In this document: positions 18,478 through 26,270 of the stretch, in pieces
How the letters are laid out: each line of letters starts with the position of its first letter
Numbering within the stretch: position 1 is the stretch's first letter
NCBI RefSeq assembly: GCF_023243115.1
Contig: NZ_CP085081.1
Location: 4,847,256-4,911,255 of the forward strand
Source of the DNA: Sediminicoccus sp. KRV36
GTDB lineage: Bacteria; Pseudomonadota; Alphaproteobacteria; Acetobacterales; Acetobacteraceae
DNA length: 64,000 bases
Direction of reading: 5' to 3'
The notes under the pieces: generated by a model
What the model saw: the letters and a program-made list of their open reading frames with translations, nothing else
What the model was told of the DNA's origin: nothing
Databases searched by the model: none
Translations under genes and position numbers: made by a program

Positions 18478-19479
18478 ATGCAACGCGTGTTTTCCGGCAT
18501 CCAGCCCTCCGGCGTGCCCACCCTGGGCAATTACCTCGGCGCCATCCGCAATTGGGTGCCCATGCAGGAACAGCACGAAAGCCTGTTCTGCATCGTGGAT
18601 CTGCACGCCATCACGCAATTCCAGGAGCCGGCGCAGCTGCTGCTGCAAACCCGCGAAATGGCCGCCGCCCTGCTGGCCTGCGGCCTCTCCCCCGAGAAAT
18701 GCATCCTCTTTGTGCAAAGCCATGTGCCCGCCCATGCCGAGCTCGGCTGGATCTTCAACTGCGTGGCCCGCCTGGGCTGGTTGAACCGCATGACGCAGTT
18801 CAAGGACAAGGCCGGCAAGGACCGTGAGGCAGCGAGTGCGGGCCTCTACGTCTATCCCAACCTCATGGCGGCCGACATCCTGGTCTACAAGGCGACCAGC
18901 GTGCCGGTCGGCGATGACCAGCGCCAGCATCTGGAGCTGGCCAATGACATCGCCGAGAAGTTCAACCACGATTACGGCGTGAAGCTGTTTCCGCGCATCG
19001 AGCCGCATATCCTGGGTGTCGCCGCCCGCGTGATGAGCCTGCGCGACGGCACGAAGAAGATGAGCAAGTCCGACCCCTCGGACCAGTCGCGCATCAATCT
19101 CAATGACGACAATGACGCCATCGCGCTGAAGATCCGCCGCGCCCGCACCGATGCCGAGCCGATCCCCGGCCATATGCTGCAACTGGAAGGCCGGGCCGAG
19201 GCGCGCAACCTGGTCGGCATCCTCGCCGCCATCACCAACACGATGCCGGAAAACGTGCTGCGCGAGCATGAGGGCCAGGGCTTTGGCAGCTTCAAGGAGG
19301 TGCTGACCGAAGCGCTGGTGGCGCATCTCTCGCCCATCCGCGCCGAAATGCTGCGCCTGCTGGAAGACCCTGGCTCGCTCGACGCCGCATTGCGCCGGGG
19401 CGCCGAAAAGGCCGAGGCCATCGCCAACCCCATCCTCGCCGAGGTGAAGCAGGCGATGGGCTTTCTCGCACGGAGGTAG
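18478..19479 (+). CDS. trpS: Tryptophanyl-tRNA synthetase
   Basis: A class I aminoacyl-tRNA synthetase of 333 residues that charges tRNA-Trp. The HIGH-type signature is the variant PSGVPTLGNYLG near residues 10-21, and the second signature is KKMSKSDPSD. Both are standard for bacterial TrpRS, and the length is normal. The next gene starts 3 bp after the stop, with GGAGG overlapping the trpS end, so the two are probably translated from one message. Confidence 0.97.
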   Translation: MQRVFSGIQPSGVPTLGNYLGAIRNWVPMQEQHESLFCIVDLHAITQFQEPAQLLLQTREMAAALLACGLSPEKCILFVQSHVPAHAELGWIFNCVARLGWLNRMTQFKDKAGKDREAASAGLYVYPNLMAADILVYKATSVPVGDDQRQHLELANDIAEKFNHDYGVKLFPRIEPHILGVAARVMSLRDGTKKMSKSDPSDQSRINLNDDNDAIALKIRRARTDAEPIPGHMLQLEGRAEARNLVGILAAITNTMPENVLREHEGQGFGSFKEVLTEALVAHLSPIRAEMLRLLEDPGSLDAALRRGAEKAEAIANPILAEVKQAMGFLARR

Positions 19480-19482
19480 TGC

Positions 19483-20535
19483 ATGGCGGAGCTGCTGCCT
19501 GGCGATCCGGTTCCCAACTGGATCGCGCCTTCCGACTCCAATCCGCGCTACAGCCTGCAGGCCACGGGCGGCCGCTGGATCCTGCTCGGCGTGCTGGGTT
19601 CGGCGGCGCAGCCCGAGGTGGCGGCAGCCCTCGCCGCCTTCACGGCCGGGGTCGGGGCGGGGGCCGTGCTGGATGGCAACCGCGCCGCAGCCCTGCTGAT
19701 CAGCGCCGATCCCGAGGATCGGGCTGCCGGCCGCATCCCGCAGCATGTGCCGGAATACCGCGCGATCTGGGATGAGACGGGCCAGGTGACGGCCAGCCTC
19801 GGCGCGCCTGGCTGGCTGCTGCTGGACCCGACGCAGCGGCTTTTCGCCCGCTGGCCGCTCAGTCGCACCGCGGGCATGCTGGCGACTATGGCGCATCTGC
19901 CACCGCCCGCCCTGCATGCCGGCATGGCGGTGCCCGCACCGGTGCTGGTGGTGCCGCGCCTGTTCGAGCCGGATCTCTGCCGCACGCTGATCGCGCAATA
20001 CGGCCAGACGGGCGGCCAGGCATCCGGCTTCATGCGGGAGGTGGATGGCCGCACCATCGGCGTGCAGGACCCGAGCTTCAAGGTGCGGCGGGACCATCTG
20101 ATCGAGGATGAAGCTCTGCAGGCGGCCATCCGCGCACGGATTTCGCGCCGCCTCATCCCGGAAATCGCCAAGGCCTTCCAGTTCCGGGTGACGCGGCTGG
20201 AGCGCTACCTCGTTGCCTGCTACCGCGCCGATGAGGGCGGGCATTTCTCGGCGCATCGCGACAACACGACCAAGGGCACGGCGCATCGGCGCTTCGCCGT
20301 CACCATCAATCTCAACGCCGAGGAGTTCGAGGGCGGTGACCTGACCTTCCCCGAATTCGGCCCCACCACCTATCGGGCGCCGACCGGGGGTGCCGTGGTG
20401 TTCTCCTGCTCGCTGCTGCACCGCGCGCTGCCGGTCACCAAGGGCGCGCGCTTCGCCTTCCTGCCCTTCCTCCATGACGAGGCGGCGGCGAAAATCCGCG
20501 AGGAGAATTTGAAGTTCCTGGGCAGCGCCGGTTGA
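19483..20535 (+). CDS. Peroxiredoxin-like domain fused to 2OG-Fe(II) oxygenase
   Basis: A 350-residue two-domain protein. Residues 1 to about 140 resemble the AhpC/peroxiredoxin thioredoxin fold (GDPVPNWIAPSDSNPRYSL at the start), but there is no cysteine in this part, so the usual peroxidatic residue is missing. The C-terminal part is a prolyl-hydroxylase-type dioxygenase: HFSAHRDN supplies the His-X-Asp iron ligands, LLHRALPV the second His, and the arginine of KGARFAF would hold 2-oxoglutarate. The substrate is unknown. It follows trpS with a 3-bp gap and GGAGG ahead of the start. Confidence 0.82.
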   Translation: MAELLPGDPVPNWIAPSDSNPRYSLQATGGRWILLGVLGSAAQPEVAAALAAFTAGVGAGAVLDGNRAAALLISADPEDRAAGRIPQHVPEYRAIWDETGQVTASLGAPGWLLLDPTQRLFARWPLSRTAGMLATMAHLPPPALHAGMAVPAPVLVVPRLFEPDLCRTLIAQYGQTGGQASGFMREVDGRTIGVQDPSFKVRRDHLIEDEALQAAIRARISRRLIPEIAKAFQFRVTRLERYLVACYRADEGGHFSAHRDNTTKGTAHRRFAVTINLNAEEFEGGDLTFPEFGPTTYRAPTGGAVVFSCSLLHRALPVTKGARFAFLPFLHDEAAAKIREENLKFLGSAG

Positions 20536-20638
20536 GCGGTGCGGGGGCCGGCCCCGCCAGGAGCCAGCTTCCCCGCCCGTCGCGATGCCATCCACGGAAG
20601 GAGGTGCAAGATGCTCGAAGGGCGGCGTCCTTCGGCCT

Positions 20639-22147
20639 TCACCGCCCCATCAGCCGCACCAGGACCTCATCCAGCAGGGGCCCGTCGTCACGCGCTTCCA
20701 GCGCACCCTCGGCGAAAATCGTGTAGCCATCGCCACCACGCCGCAGGAAGTTGTTGGTGGCGACGCTATAGGCGCGGCCCGGATCGAGCGGCTGCCAGAT
20801 GCCACCGGCACCCCGCACCTCCGCCGCCACGATGCGGCTGCCAGCGGGCCGCGCGGCATCGGCCGTGAAGCGCAAGCCGGCGAGTTGCGGAAAGCGGCCC
20901 GAGGGCGCGGGCAGCCGGGCCAGGCCATTTTCCAGCGCCTCGATCAGCGCCGAGCCACGCAGCACCATCCGCGCGGTGGTATTGCCGAAGGGCAGGGCGG
21001 CGAGCACATCGCCCATGGTGATCTCGCCCTCCGGCAGGCCGGCGCGGACGCCGCCCCCATTTTGCCAGCCGATCTCGGCATCCACCGCGGCACGCATCGC
21101 CTCGGCCACCAGTTCGCCGATCTCGCAGGGGGCGGAGCCGCAACCTGCATTGCTCAGCGCGGCCGGCAACCGCGCGACGACGCGGCGGCGCAACGCCTCC
21201 AGCGGTGCGGCCAATTGCGCCACCAGGGCCGCCACGGCGCGGTCTTCGGCGATCTCGGCCGTCAGCTCGCGCATCTGCTGGGTGGAATGCGCGAGGCGCC
21301 CATCCGCCGCGAGGTCGAGGTCGAGCCGGCCCAGCCAGCGCCCATGGGCCCCCGCCTGCGCGATCAGCACCGGCCTGTCCGGTCCGTCCACCACGACGGG
21401 CGGCGCCACGAGGGTGTGCGAATGCCCGCCCAGGATCACATCCACCCCCGCCACCTCGGCCGCGAGGCGCCGGTCCGCGGTGAGCCCCAGATGCGAGAGC
21501 AGGACGACCGTGGCCGCCCCCTCCCGCCGGGCTTCCCAGACGGCGCGGTTGGCTGCCTCCATCGGGTCCGTGAAGCGCAGATTGGGGCCGGGCGAGGAGA
21601 TGCCCGGCGTATCCGGCGTGGTGAGGCCGACGACGACAATGCGCATCTGCTCCCGCCGGAAGGCGATGGTGGGGCGGATCTTCCCGGCCAGGATGGGCTC
21701 GGCCGTCGCGTCCAGATTGGCCGAGAGCACGGGGAAGGGGACGGCGGCGATGTAGCGGGCCAGCACCTCCGGCCCCAGGTCGAATTCGTGATTGCCGAGT
21801 GCCATGCCCTGCACGCCCCAGGCGCGCTGCACCTGCGCCTCGGCCTGGCCCTCATGATGGGAGAAGAACAGGCTGCCGAGGAAGGCATCGCCAGCCTCCA
21901 GCAGCAGCGCCGCGCGGCCATCGGCGCGGGCCGCCTCCCGCGCTTCGGCGATGGCGGTGGCAATCCTGGCGGAGCCGCCAAAGCAGGCCTCACCCGCCCG
22001 GCATGCGGCGGAAGTAACGGCGATGGGCTCATGCCGGCTGTGGAAATCATTCAGGTGCAGCAGCGCCATGCGGGTCGTGACCTGCGCCGCGGCAGGGCGC
22101 AGCGCAGGTGCTGCGAGAAGCAGCGCGAGGGAGCGGCGGCTGGGCAT
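20639..22147 (-). CDS. 5'-nucleotidase / metallophosphatase family, exported
   Basis: A protein of about 502 residues of the UshA-like family, with an N-terminal two-metal phosphoesterase domain (LLHLNDFHSRHEP; GNHEFDLG; LLSHLGLTADRRL; ILGGHSHT) and a C-terminal substrate-binding domain (WQNGGGVRAGLPEGEITMGDV, NNFLRRGGDGY). The start at 22147 gives a secretion signal (MPSRRSLALLLAAPALRPAAAQ); the frame upstream has no family character. It should act in the periplasm, removing phosphate from nucleotides or cyclic nucleotides. The 246-bp spacer to the divergent TauE-like gene contains no further feature that I can support. Confidence 0.9.
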   Translation of the reverse strand: MPSRRSLALLLAAPALRPAAAQVTTRMALLHLNDFHSRHEPIAVTSAACRAGEACFGGSARIATAIAEAREAARADGRAALLLEAGDAFLGSLFFSHHEGQAEAQVQRAWGVQGMALGNHEFDLGPEVLARYIAAVPFPVLSANLDATAEPILAGKIRPTIAFRREQMRIVVVGLTTPDTPGISSPGPNLRFTDPMEAANRAVWEARREGAATVVLLSHLGLTADRRLAAEVAGVDVILGGHSHTLVAPPVVVDGPDRPVLIAQAGAHGRWLGRLDLDLAADGRLAHSTQQMRELTAEIAEDRAVAALVAQLAAPLEALRRRVVARLPAALSNAGCGSAPCEIGELVAEAMRAAVDAEIGWQNGGGVRAGLPEGEITMGDVLAALPFGNTTARMVLRGSALIEALENGLARLPAPSGRFPQLAGLRFTADAARPAGSRIVAAEVRGAGGIWQPLDPGRAYSVATNNFLRRGGDGYTIFAEGALEARDDGPLLDEVLVRLMGR

Positions 22148-22394
22148 GGCATGTCCGGCGCGGGAAGGGGCCAAGGGGGGGGCAGTCCGAAGGGCTGGGT
22201 CGCCTTGCCCCCCGGCCGTCCGATCCGGGGCGGCCCAAGCCTGTTGAACCAGGCCTTCTGGCAAGGGGCGATGCTCTGGCATAGGTGGCCGAAAACTCCC
22301 GTCATGCAAGGTGAACCCGCATGGCACTTCGTCTGCCCTTGCCATGCCATGTTTCGGGGTGAAGTGTAACCTCCAACCCGATTGGTCGCGTCGC

Positions 22395-23303
22395 TTGCAG
22401 GTCTATCTGCCCATCGCCGAAATGAGCGTTGATGCCCTGATGCTGGTGGGCATCGGCTTCGTCGTGGGCTGGCTTTCCGGCCTGTTCGGCGTGGGGGGCG
22501 GCTTTCTGCTGACGCCGGTGCTGATGCTGATCGGCATTCCCTCCACTGTCGCGGTCGCCTCCGGCGCCAACCAGACGCTGGGCGCCTCGGTCTCCGGGCT
22601 GATTGCCCAGGCGCGGCGGCAGAATGTGGATTGGCAGATGGGCGGCGTGCTGGTGGCGGGCGGCCTGGTGGGCAGCGTCGTCGGCGTGCAGATTTTCGCG
22701 CTGCTGCGCCGCGCCGGCCAGGTGGATGCGGCGGTGGCCATCTTCTATGTCGTCGTCCTCGGCGCGGTCGGCACGCTGATGGTGATGGAGAGCCTGCGGG
22801 CCATTTTTCGCCGTTCCCGCAAGCAGCAGGCCAGGCTGCACAATCATTCCTGGGCGCATGGGCTGCCGCTGAAGCTGCGCTTCCGCAAGAGCCGCCTCTA
22901 CATCTCCGTCATTCCACCGCTGATGGTGGGCTTCGTCATCGGCATCCTCTCGGCGATCATGGGCGTGGGCGGCGGGTTCATGCTGGTGCCGGCCATGATC
23001 TACATCCTGGGCATGCCGACGGCGGTGGTGATCGGCACCTCGCTGTTCCAGGTGGTTTGCGTCACCGCCTCGGTCACCTTCCTCCAGGCCATCCAGGTGG
23101 GCGGCGTGGATATCGTGCTGACGCTGCTGCTGTTGCTGGGCGGCGTGTCCGGCGCGCAATTCGGCGCCGCCATGGGTGGCAAGCTGCGCGGCGAGGAAAC
23201 CCGCGTCCTGCTGGGATTGCTGGTGCTGGGGGTGGCGGGTTCACTGCTCTGGGACCTGTGGCGCCTGCCGGAGACGCTGTTTTCGGTGGGGCCCGCCTGG
23301 TGA
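22395..23303 (+). CDS. TauE/SafE-family sulfite/anion exporter
   Basis: A membrane protein of about 302 residues with the family's two repeated glycine-rich cores, GWLSGLFGVGGGFLLTPVL near the N-terminus and GILSAIMGVGGGFMLVPAM in the second half. TauE/SafE proteins export sulfite, sulfoacetate or related anions. A TTG start at 22395 is chosen because the following QVYLPIAEMSV matches the conserved start of this subgroup; ATG at 22422 is the alternative. Its stop overlaps the next start (TGATG), so it heads a coupled block with the TIGR02186 and USP genes. Confidence 0.88.
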   Translation: MQVYLPIAEMSVDALMLVGIGFVVGWLSGLFGVGGGFLLTPVLMLIGIPSTVAVASGANQTLGASVSGLIAQARRQNVDWQMGGVLVAGGLVGSVVGVQIFALLRRAGQVDAAVAIFYVVVLGAVGTLMVMESLRAIFRRSRKQQARLHNHSWAHGLPLKLRFRKSRLYISVIPPLMVGFVIGILSAIMGVGGGFMLVPAMIYILGMPTAVVIGTSLFQVVCVTASVTFLQAIQVGGVDIVLTLLLLLGGVSGAQFGAAMGGKLRGEETRVLLGLLVLGVAGSLLWDLWRLPETLFSVGPAW

Positions 23304-24115
23304 TGCGGTGGCGCCCGGCCCGTCGCACGGTTCCTGGCCAGGGCAGTCATAGGCTGGGCACTCCTGGGTTGTGCAGCTGGCGCTTGGTCGTCGTGTGTCT
23401 CCTGCTGCTCTGGCCCGCCTCCCCCTGGGCGCAGCCTTCCGAACTCGTCGCCCGCCTCTCGACCGAGCGCGTCGCCATCACCACGGCCTTCACGGGTGAG
23501 AGCATCCTGGTCTTTGGCAGCACGGAGGAACCGCTCGGCCCCGGCGGGGATGAGGTGATCATCCTGGCGCGCGGCCCCTCCGGCCCCTTCGTGGTGCGCC
23601 GCAAGGTCGAGGTGCTGGGCCTCTGGTTCAACGGGCCTTCGGCGCGGTTCGAGAATGTGCCCGTCTTCTACGCCGTGGCCGGCACGCGCCCCGCCTCGCT
23701 CCTGCTGCCCGAGGAGGCGCGCCGCCAGCGCGGCATCGGGCTCGCTTCCCTGCCGCTGGTTTCCAGCGGCGCGCGCGCGCCGGGCTTCCGTTCGGCGCTG
23801 CTCTCGCTCAAGCAAAGCTCCGGCCTCTGGCAGGAGGATGCGCAGCCGATCGAGATCGCGGGCTCCCGCCTGTTCAACCTGCGGCTGCCGCTGCCCTCCA
23901 CCGTGCAGCCAGGCAGTTACCGCGTGGAGGTCATGCTGGTCCGGGCACGGCGCATCATCGCCACCGAGCAACTGGGCTTCATCATCGAGCGCGTTGGCAC
24001 CGCGGCGGAAATCGAGAGGGTCGCGCGTGGGCAGCCGGTGCTCTACGCTCTCATCTGCATCATCCTTGCCGCCGTGGCGGGTTGGCTGGGCAGCGTGATC
24101 TTCCGGAGGAATTGA
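23303..24115 (+). CDS. TIGR02186-type membrane-anchored protein
   Basis: A protein of about 270 residues with an N-terminal export signal (RLVVVCLLLLWPASPWAQ), a beta-rich periplasmic middle, and one C-terminal membrane helix (LYALICIILAAVAGWLGSVIF). This is the layout of the alphaproteobacterial family TIGR02186, usually found next to TauE/SafE exporters as here. Function is unknown; a partnership with the exporter is inferred from the one-base stop/start overlap on both sides. The start at 23303 was chosen for that overlap. Confidence 0.8.
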   Translation: MRWRPARRTVPGQGSHRLGTPGLCSWRLVVVCLLLLWPASPWAQPSELVARLSTERVAITTAFTGESILVFGSTEEPLGPGGDEVIILARGPSGPFVVRRKVEVLGLWFNGPSARFENVPVFYAVAGTRPASLLLPEEARRQRGIGLASLPLVSSGARAPGFRSALLSLKQSSGLWQEDAQPIEIAGSRLFNLRLPLPSTVQPGSYRVEVMLVRARRIIATEQLGFIIERVGTAAEIERVARGQPVLYALICIILAAVAGWLGSVIFRRN

Positions 24116-24606
24116 TGCCTGAGGCAGCCGCCGAACGCGCGAGGCGAGACCGGGTTTTCCTGGTGGTGGTGGATGACAGCCCCGAGCGAGCGGTGGCCCT
24201 GCGCTATGCCGCCCTGCGCGCCGCCAAATCGGGCGGGCGGGTGGCGCTGCTGCGCGTGATCGAGCCGGTCGAGCAGAGCGAGTGGGCCGGCATCGGCGCC
24301 ATGATGGCCGAGGAACGCCGCGAGGAGGCCGAGGCGCTGGTCGCGGGCCTGGCCGCCCAGGTGAGCGAGATCACCGGCGGCCTGCCCATCCTGATTACGC
24401 GGGAGGGCAAGGTGGCGGAAGAATTGCTGGCCCTGCTGGAGGAAGATCCACGCATCTCCATCCTCGTGCTCGCCACGGCGGCCCATGCCAAGGGGCCGGG
24501 GCCGCTGATCACGGCCCTGACCGGGCGGCTGGCCGGGCGGATGAGCGTCCCGATGACCGTGGTGCCTGGCTCAATGAGCGATGCGGAGCTGGACCGCGTC
24601 ACCTGA
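24115..24606 (+). CDS. Universal stress protein (UspA family)
   Basis: A 163-residue cytoplasmic protein of the USP fold, starting with FLVVVDDSPERAVALRYAA and with the typical RVALLRVIEP strand-turn. The C-terminal nucleotide-loop region ends ITALTGRLAGRMSVPMTVVPG. The ATG at 24115 overlaps the preceding stop and has GGAGGAATTG just upstream, so it is strongly favoured over the in-frame ATG at 24082. It lies in a coupled block with TauE and TIGR02186 genes, which suggests a common stress-linked regulation. Confidence 0.87.
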   Translation: MPEAAAERARRDRVFLVVVDDSPERAVALRYAALRAAKSGGRVALLRVIEPVEQSEWAGIGAMMAEERREEAEALVAGLAAQVSEITGGLPILITREGKVAEELLALLEEDPRISILVLATAAHAKGPGPLITALTGRLAGRMSVPMTVVPGSMSDAELDRVT

Positions 24607-25255
24607 ACTGGGCCGGCGCGGGATGCTGCTGGGCGGGCTGGCCCTGGGCGGCCATGTTGCCCTGGCTGGTTGCGCCACCCTGCCCGAGGCCGCCGCATGC
24701 GGCCCTGCGCCGGCAGGCCAGCGCCTGTGGCTGCTCGATGCCGGCTGGCACACCGAGATCGGCCTGCCGCCGGCCGCGCTGCCGGCATCCCTGGCCGCCA
24801 TCTTCCCCGACGCGCCGCTGGTGTTCTTCGGCTTCGGCAAGCGGGACTTCATGCTGGCCGAGGCGCGCGGCCCCGCGGAATGGCTGGCTGGCCCCTTCCC
24901 CGGCGAGGGCGCGATGCAGGTGACGGCCTGGCCCGGCCCGCCCGCCGGCGCCCTCGGCCTCGCGGTGTCATCGCAGGGGCTGGCGCTGCTCGGTGCCGCC
25001 CTGGCCGCGAGCTTCGCGCCCGGCCCGGCGCTGCCCAGCCTGGCGTTGATCGAGGCGCGGGCCGGCCGGCGCTTCTACATCGCTGCCCGGGGCTACAGCC
25101 TGGCCTATACCTGCAACAGCTGGACGGCCGGGATGCTGGCCGCGGCGGGGCTGAACGTCTCGGCGGCGGGTGTGGTGCTGGCGCGGGGCGTGACGGCGCA
25201 GGCGGCGGGGCTGGCCCAGGCCTGCCGCGCCACCGCCCGGGCGCCGGTTTCCTGA
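24581..25255 (+). CDS. DUF2459 / TIGR02117 family protein, possible lipoprotein
   Basis: A 224-residue protein. Recognisable family blocks are LLDAGWHTEIGLP in the first third, FGFGKRDF, and YTCNSWTAGML near the C-terminus with the cysteine and asparagine that look catalytic. The N-terminus (GGLALGGHVALAGC) reads like a lipobox, so it may be a lipoprotein. The gene overlaps the end of the USP gene by 26 bp. Family function is not established; the Cys-His pattern suggests a cysteine-hydrolase-like fold, which is only an inference. Confidence 0.78.
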   Translation: MRSWTASPELGRRGMLLGGLALGGHVALAGCATLPEAAACGPAPAGQRLWLLDAGWHTEIGLPPAALPASLAAIFPDAPLVFFGFGKRDFMLAEARGPAEWLAGPFPGEGAMQVTAWPGPPAGALGLAVSSQGLALLGAALAASFAPGPALPSLALIEARAGRRFYIAARGYSLAYTCNSWTAGMLAAAGLNVSAAGVVLARGVTAQAAGLAQACRATARAPVS

Positions 25256-25318
25256 AGGTGCCCTTCCCGCCCACGGAACGGTTTGCCAAGGGCCGGCGGG
25301 GAGGCTAAGTCGCTCCGC

Positions 25319-25534
25319 ATGAAGCCCGCTGAAATCCAGGCCGTCCAGGCCCATCTCCGCAAGCTGCTCGGCAGCACCAACCTCATGATCCGCGCGGCCG
25401 CCACGCGCAACGGCCCGGTCGAATTGCTGGCCGGCGCCGAGACCATCGGCACCGTGGATCGCGACGCCGAGGATGGCGAGGTGGCCTACCACATCACCAT
25501 TTCCGTGCTGGCCGAGGATCTTCCGAACCTCTGA
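25319..25534 (+). CDS. DUF3126 family protein
   Basis: A small acidic cytoplasmic protein of 71 residues (MKPAEIQAVQAHLRKLLG; ending YHITISVLAEDLPNL). It matches the alphaproteobacterial DUF3126 family in length and in its DRDAEDGEVAY turn. Function is unknown. The start at 25319 is chosen because the family begins MKPxEI; ATG at 25283 is in frame but adds an unrelated leader. A hairpin terminator follows. Confidence 0.8.
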   Translation: MKPAEIQAVQAHLRKLLGSTNLMIRAAATRNGPVELLAGAETIGTVDRDAEDGEVAYHITISVLAEDLPNL

Positions 25535-25540
25535 TCTTTT

Positions 25541-25571
25541 CCTCGGGCGTCACCGAGGTTTGGTCTTGATT
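25541..25571 (+). terminator. Intrinsic terminator after DUF3126 gene
   Basis: A perfect six-base stem CCTCGG (25541-25546) and CCGAGG (25553-25558), with loop GCGTCA, is followed by a T-rich run. This is one of the few T-rich stretches in the window and would separate the DUF3126 transcript from the regulator gene. Confidence 0.65.
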
Positions 25572-25583
25572 TTCAGTAATTCC

Positions 25584-25601
25584 TGAACATACTGATGTTC
25601 A
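25584..25601. promoter_or_regulatory. Perfect 18-bp palindrome across the regulator start codon
   Basis: TGAACAT-ACTG-ATGTTCA is a perfect inverted repeat (7-base arms, 4-base centre) in an AT-rich stretch. The right arm begins with the ATG at 25595 and its last base starts the ATG at 25601. A weak promoter can be read as TTGATT at 25566 and CATACT at 25588. There is no ribosome binding site before either ATG. The most likely role is an operator for the regulator itself. Confidence 0.65.
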
Positions 25602-26179
25602 TGGACCTGCCCCCCGCCACCGCCGCCTTCGTTCTCCACTTCGGCGAGATGGGTTCACGCTGGGGCATCAACCGCACGGTGGGGCAGATTTACGCCCTTC
25701 TGTTCCTCTCCCAACGCCCGCTCAACGCCGATGAGATCGTGGCCCAGCTCGGCTTCTCCCGCTCCAATGTCTCCATGGGGCTGAAGGAGCTGGAAACCTG
25801 GCACCTGGTGAAACTCCAGCATCTGCCCGGGGACCGGCGCGAGCATTTTTCGACACCCGAGGATGTCTGGCAGATCGTTCGCATCCTCGCGGAGGAACGC
25901 CGCAAGCGCGAGATTGACCCTACCCTCTCCCTGCTGCGTGACGTGCTGATGCAAAAACCCTCCAGCGAGACGGATCGCCATGCCCAGGCGCGCATGGCGA
26001 GCCTGATGGAGGTGATCTCCCTCCTCACCGGCTGGATGGATGACGTGAAGTCCCTGCCGGATGAGCGCCTGATCGCCCTGTTGAAGCTCGGCGGCCGCGT
26101 GGCGCGCGTGCTGGAGGCGACCGACCGCTTCCAGGACATCGTCACCGGAAAATCCCGCCGCAAGGCCAAGGACGCCTGA
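25595..26179 (+). CDS. GbsR/MarR-type transcriptional regulator, next to cydAB
   Basis: A 194-residue DNA-binding protein. A winged helix-turn-helix occupies about residues 25-95, with LNADEIVAQLGFSRSNVSMG as the recognition region and LPGDRREHFSTP as the wing; the rest is helical and probably dimerises. The opening FGEMGSRWGINRTVGQIYAL is typical of the GbsR branch. It lies 91 bp before cydA on the same strand, so control of the oxidase genes is likely. A palindrome covers its start codons, consistent with self-control. ATG at 25601 is an equally good start. Confidence 0.88.
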   Translation: MFMDLPPATAAFVLHFGEMGSRWGINRTVGQIYALLFLSQRPLNADEIVAQLGFSRSNVSMGLKELETWHLVKLQHLPGDRREHFSTPEDVWQIVRILAEERRKREIDPTLSLLRDVLMQKPSSETDRHAQARMASLMEVISLLTGWMDDVKSLPDERLIALLKLGGRVARVLEATDRFQDIVTGKSRRKAKDA

Positions 26180-26270
26180 GAGAATGCCCGCCCCGCAGCA
26201 GCTTGCAGGAACCTGCCCCGGGATACCCGGCCTTGTTCCGCAACTTCGATCCTTTGAGAGAGCCTGAGCC

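Noticed and set aside
22148..22394. Possible gene in the spacer between the 5'-nucleotidase and TauE-like genes
   Set aside because: Frames here are extensions of the neighbouring genes without family character; only short GC-rich inverted sequences are visible.
25584..25601. SOS (LexA) box at the palindrome TGAACAT-ACTG-ATGTTCA
   Set aside because: Spacing of the GAAC and GTTC half-sites (8 bases) does not fit the direct GTTC-N7-GTTC box of alphaproteobacteria nor the N4 spacing of the Gram-positive form, and the gene is not DNA-damage related.
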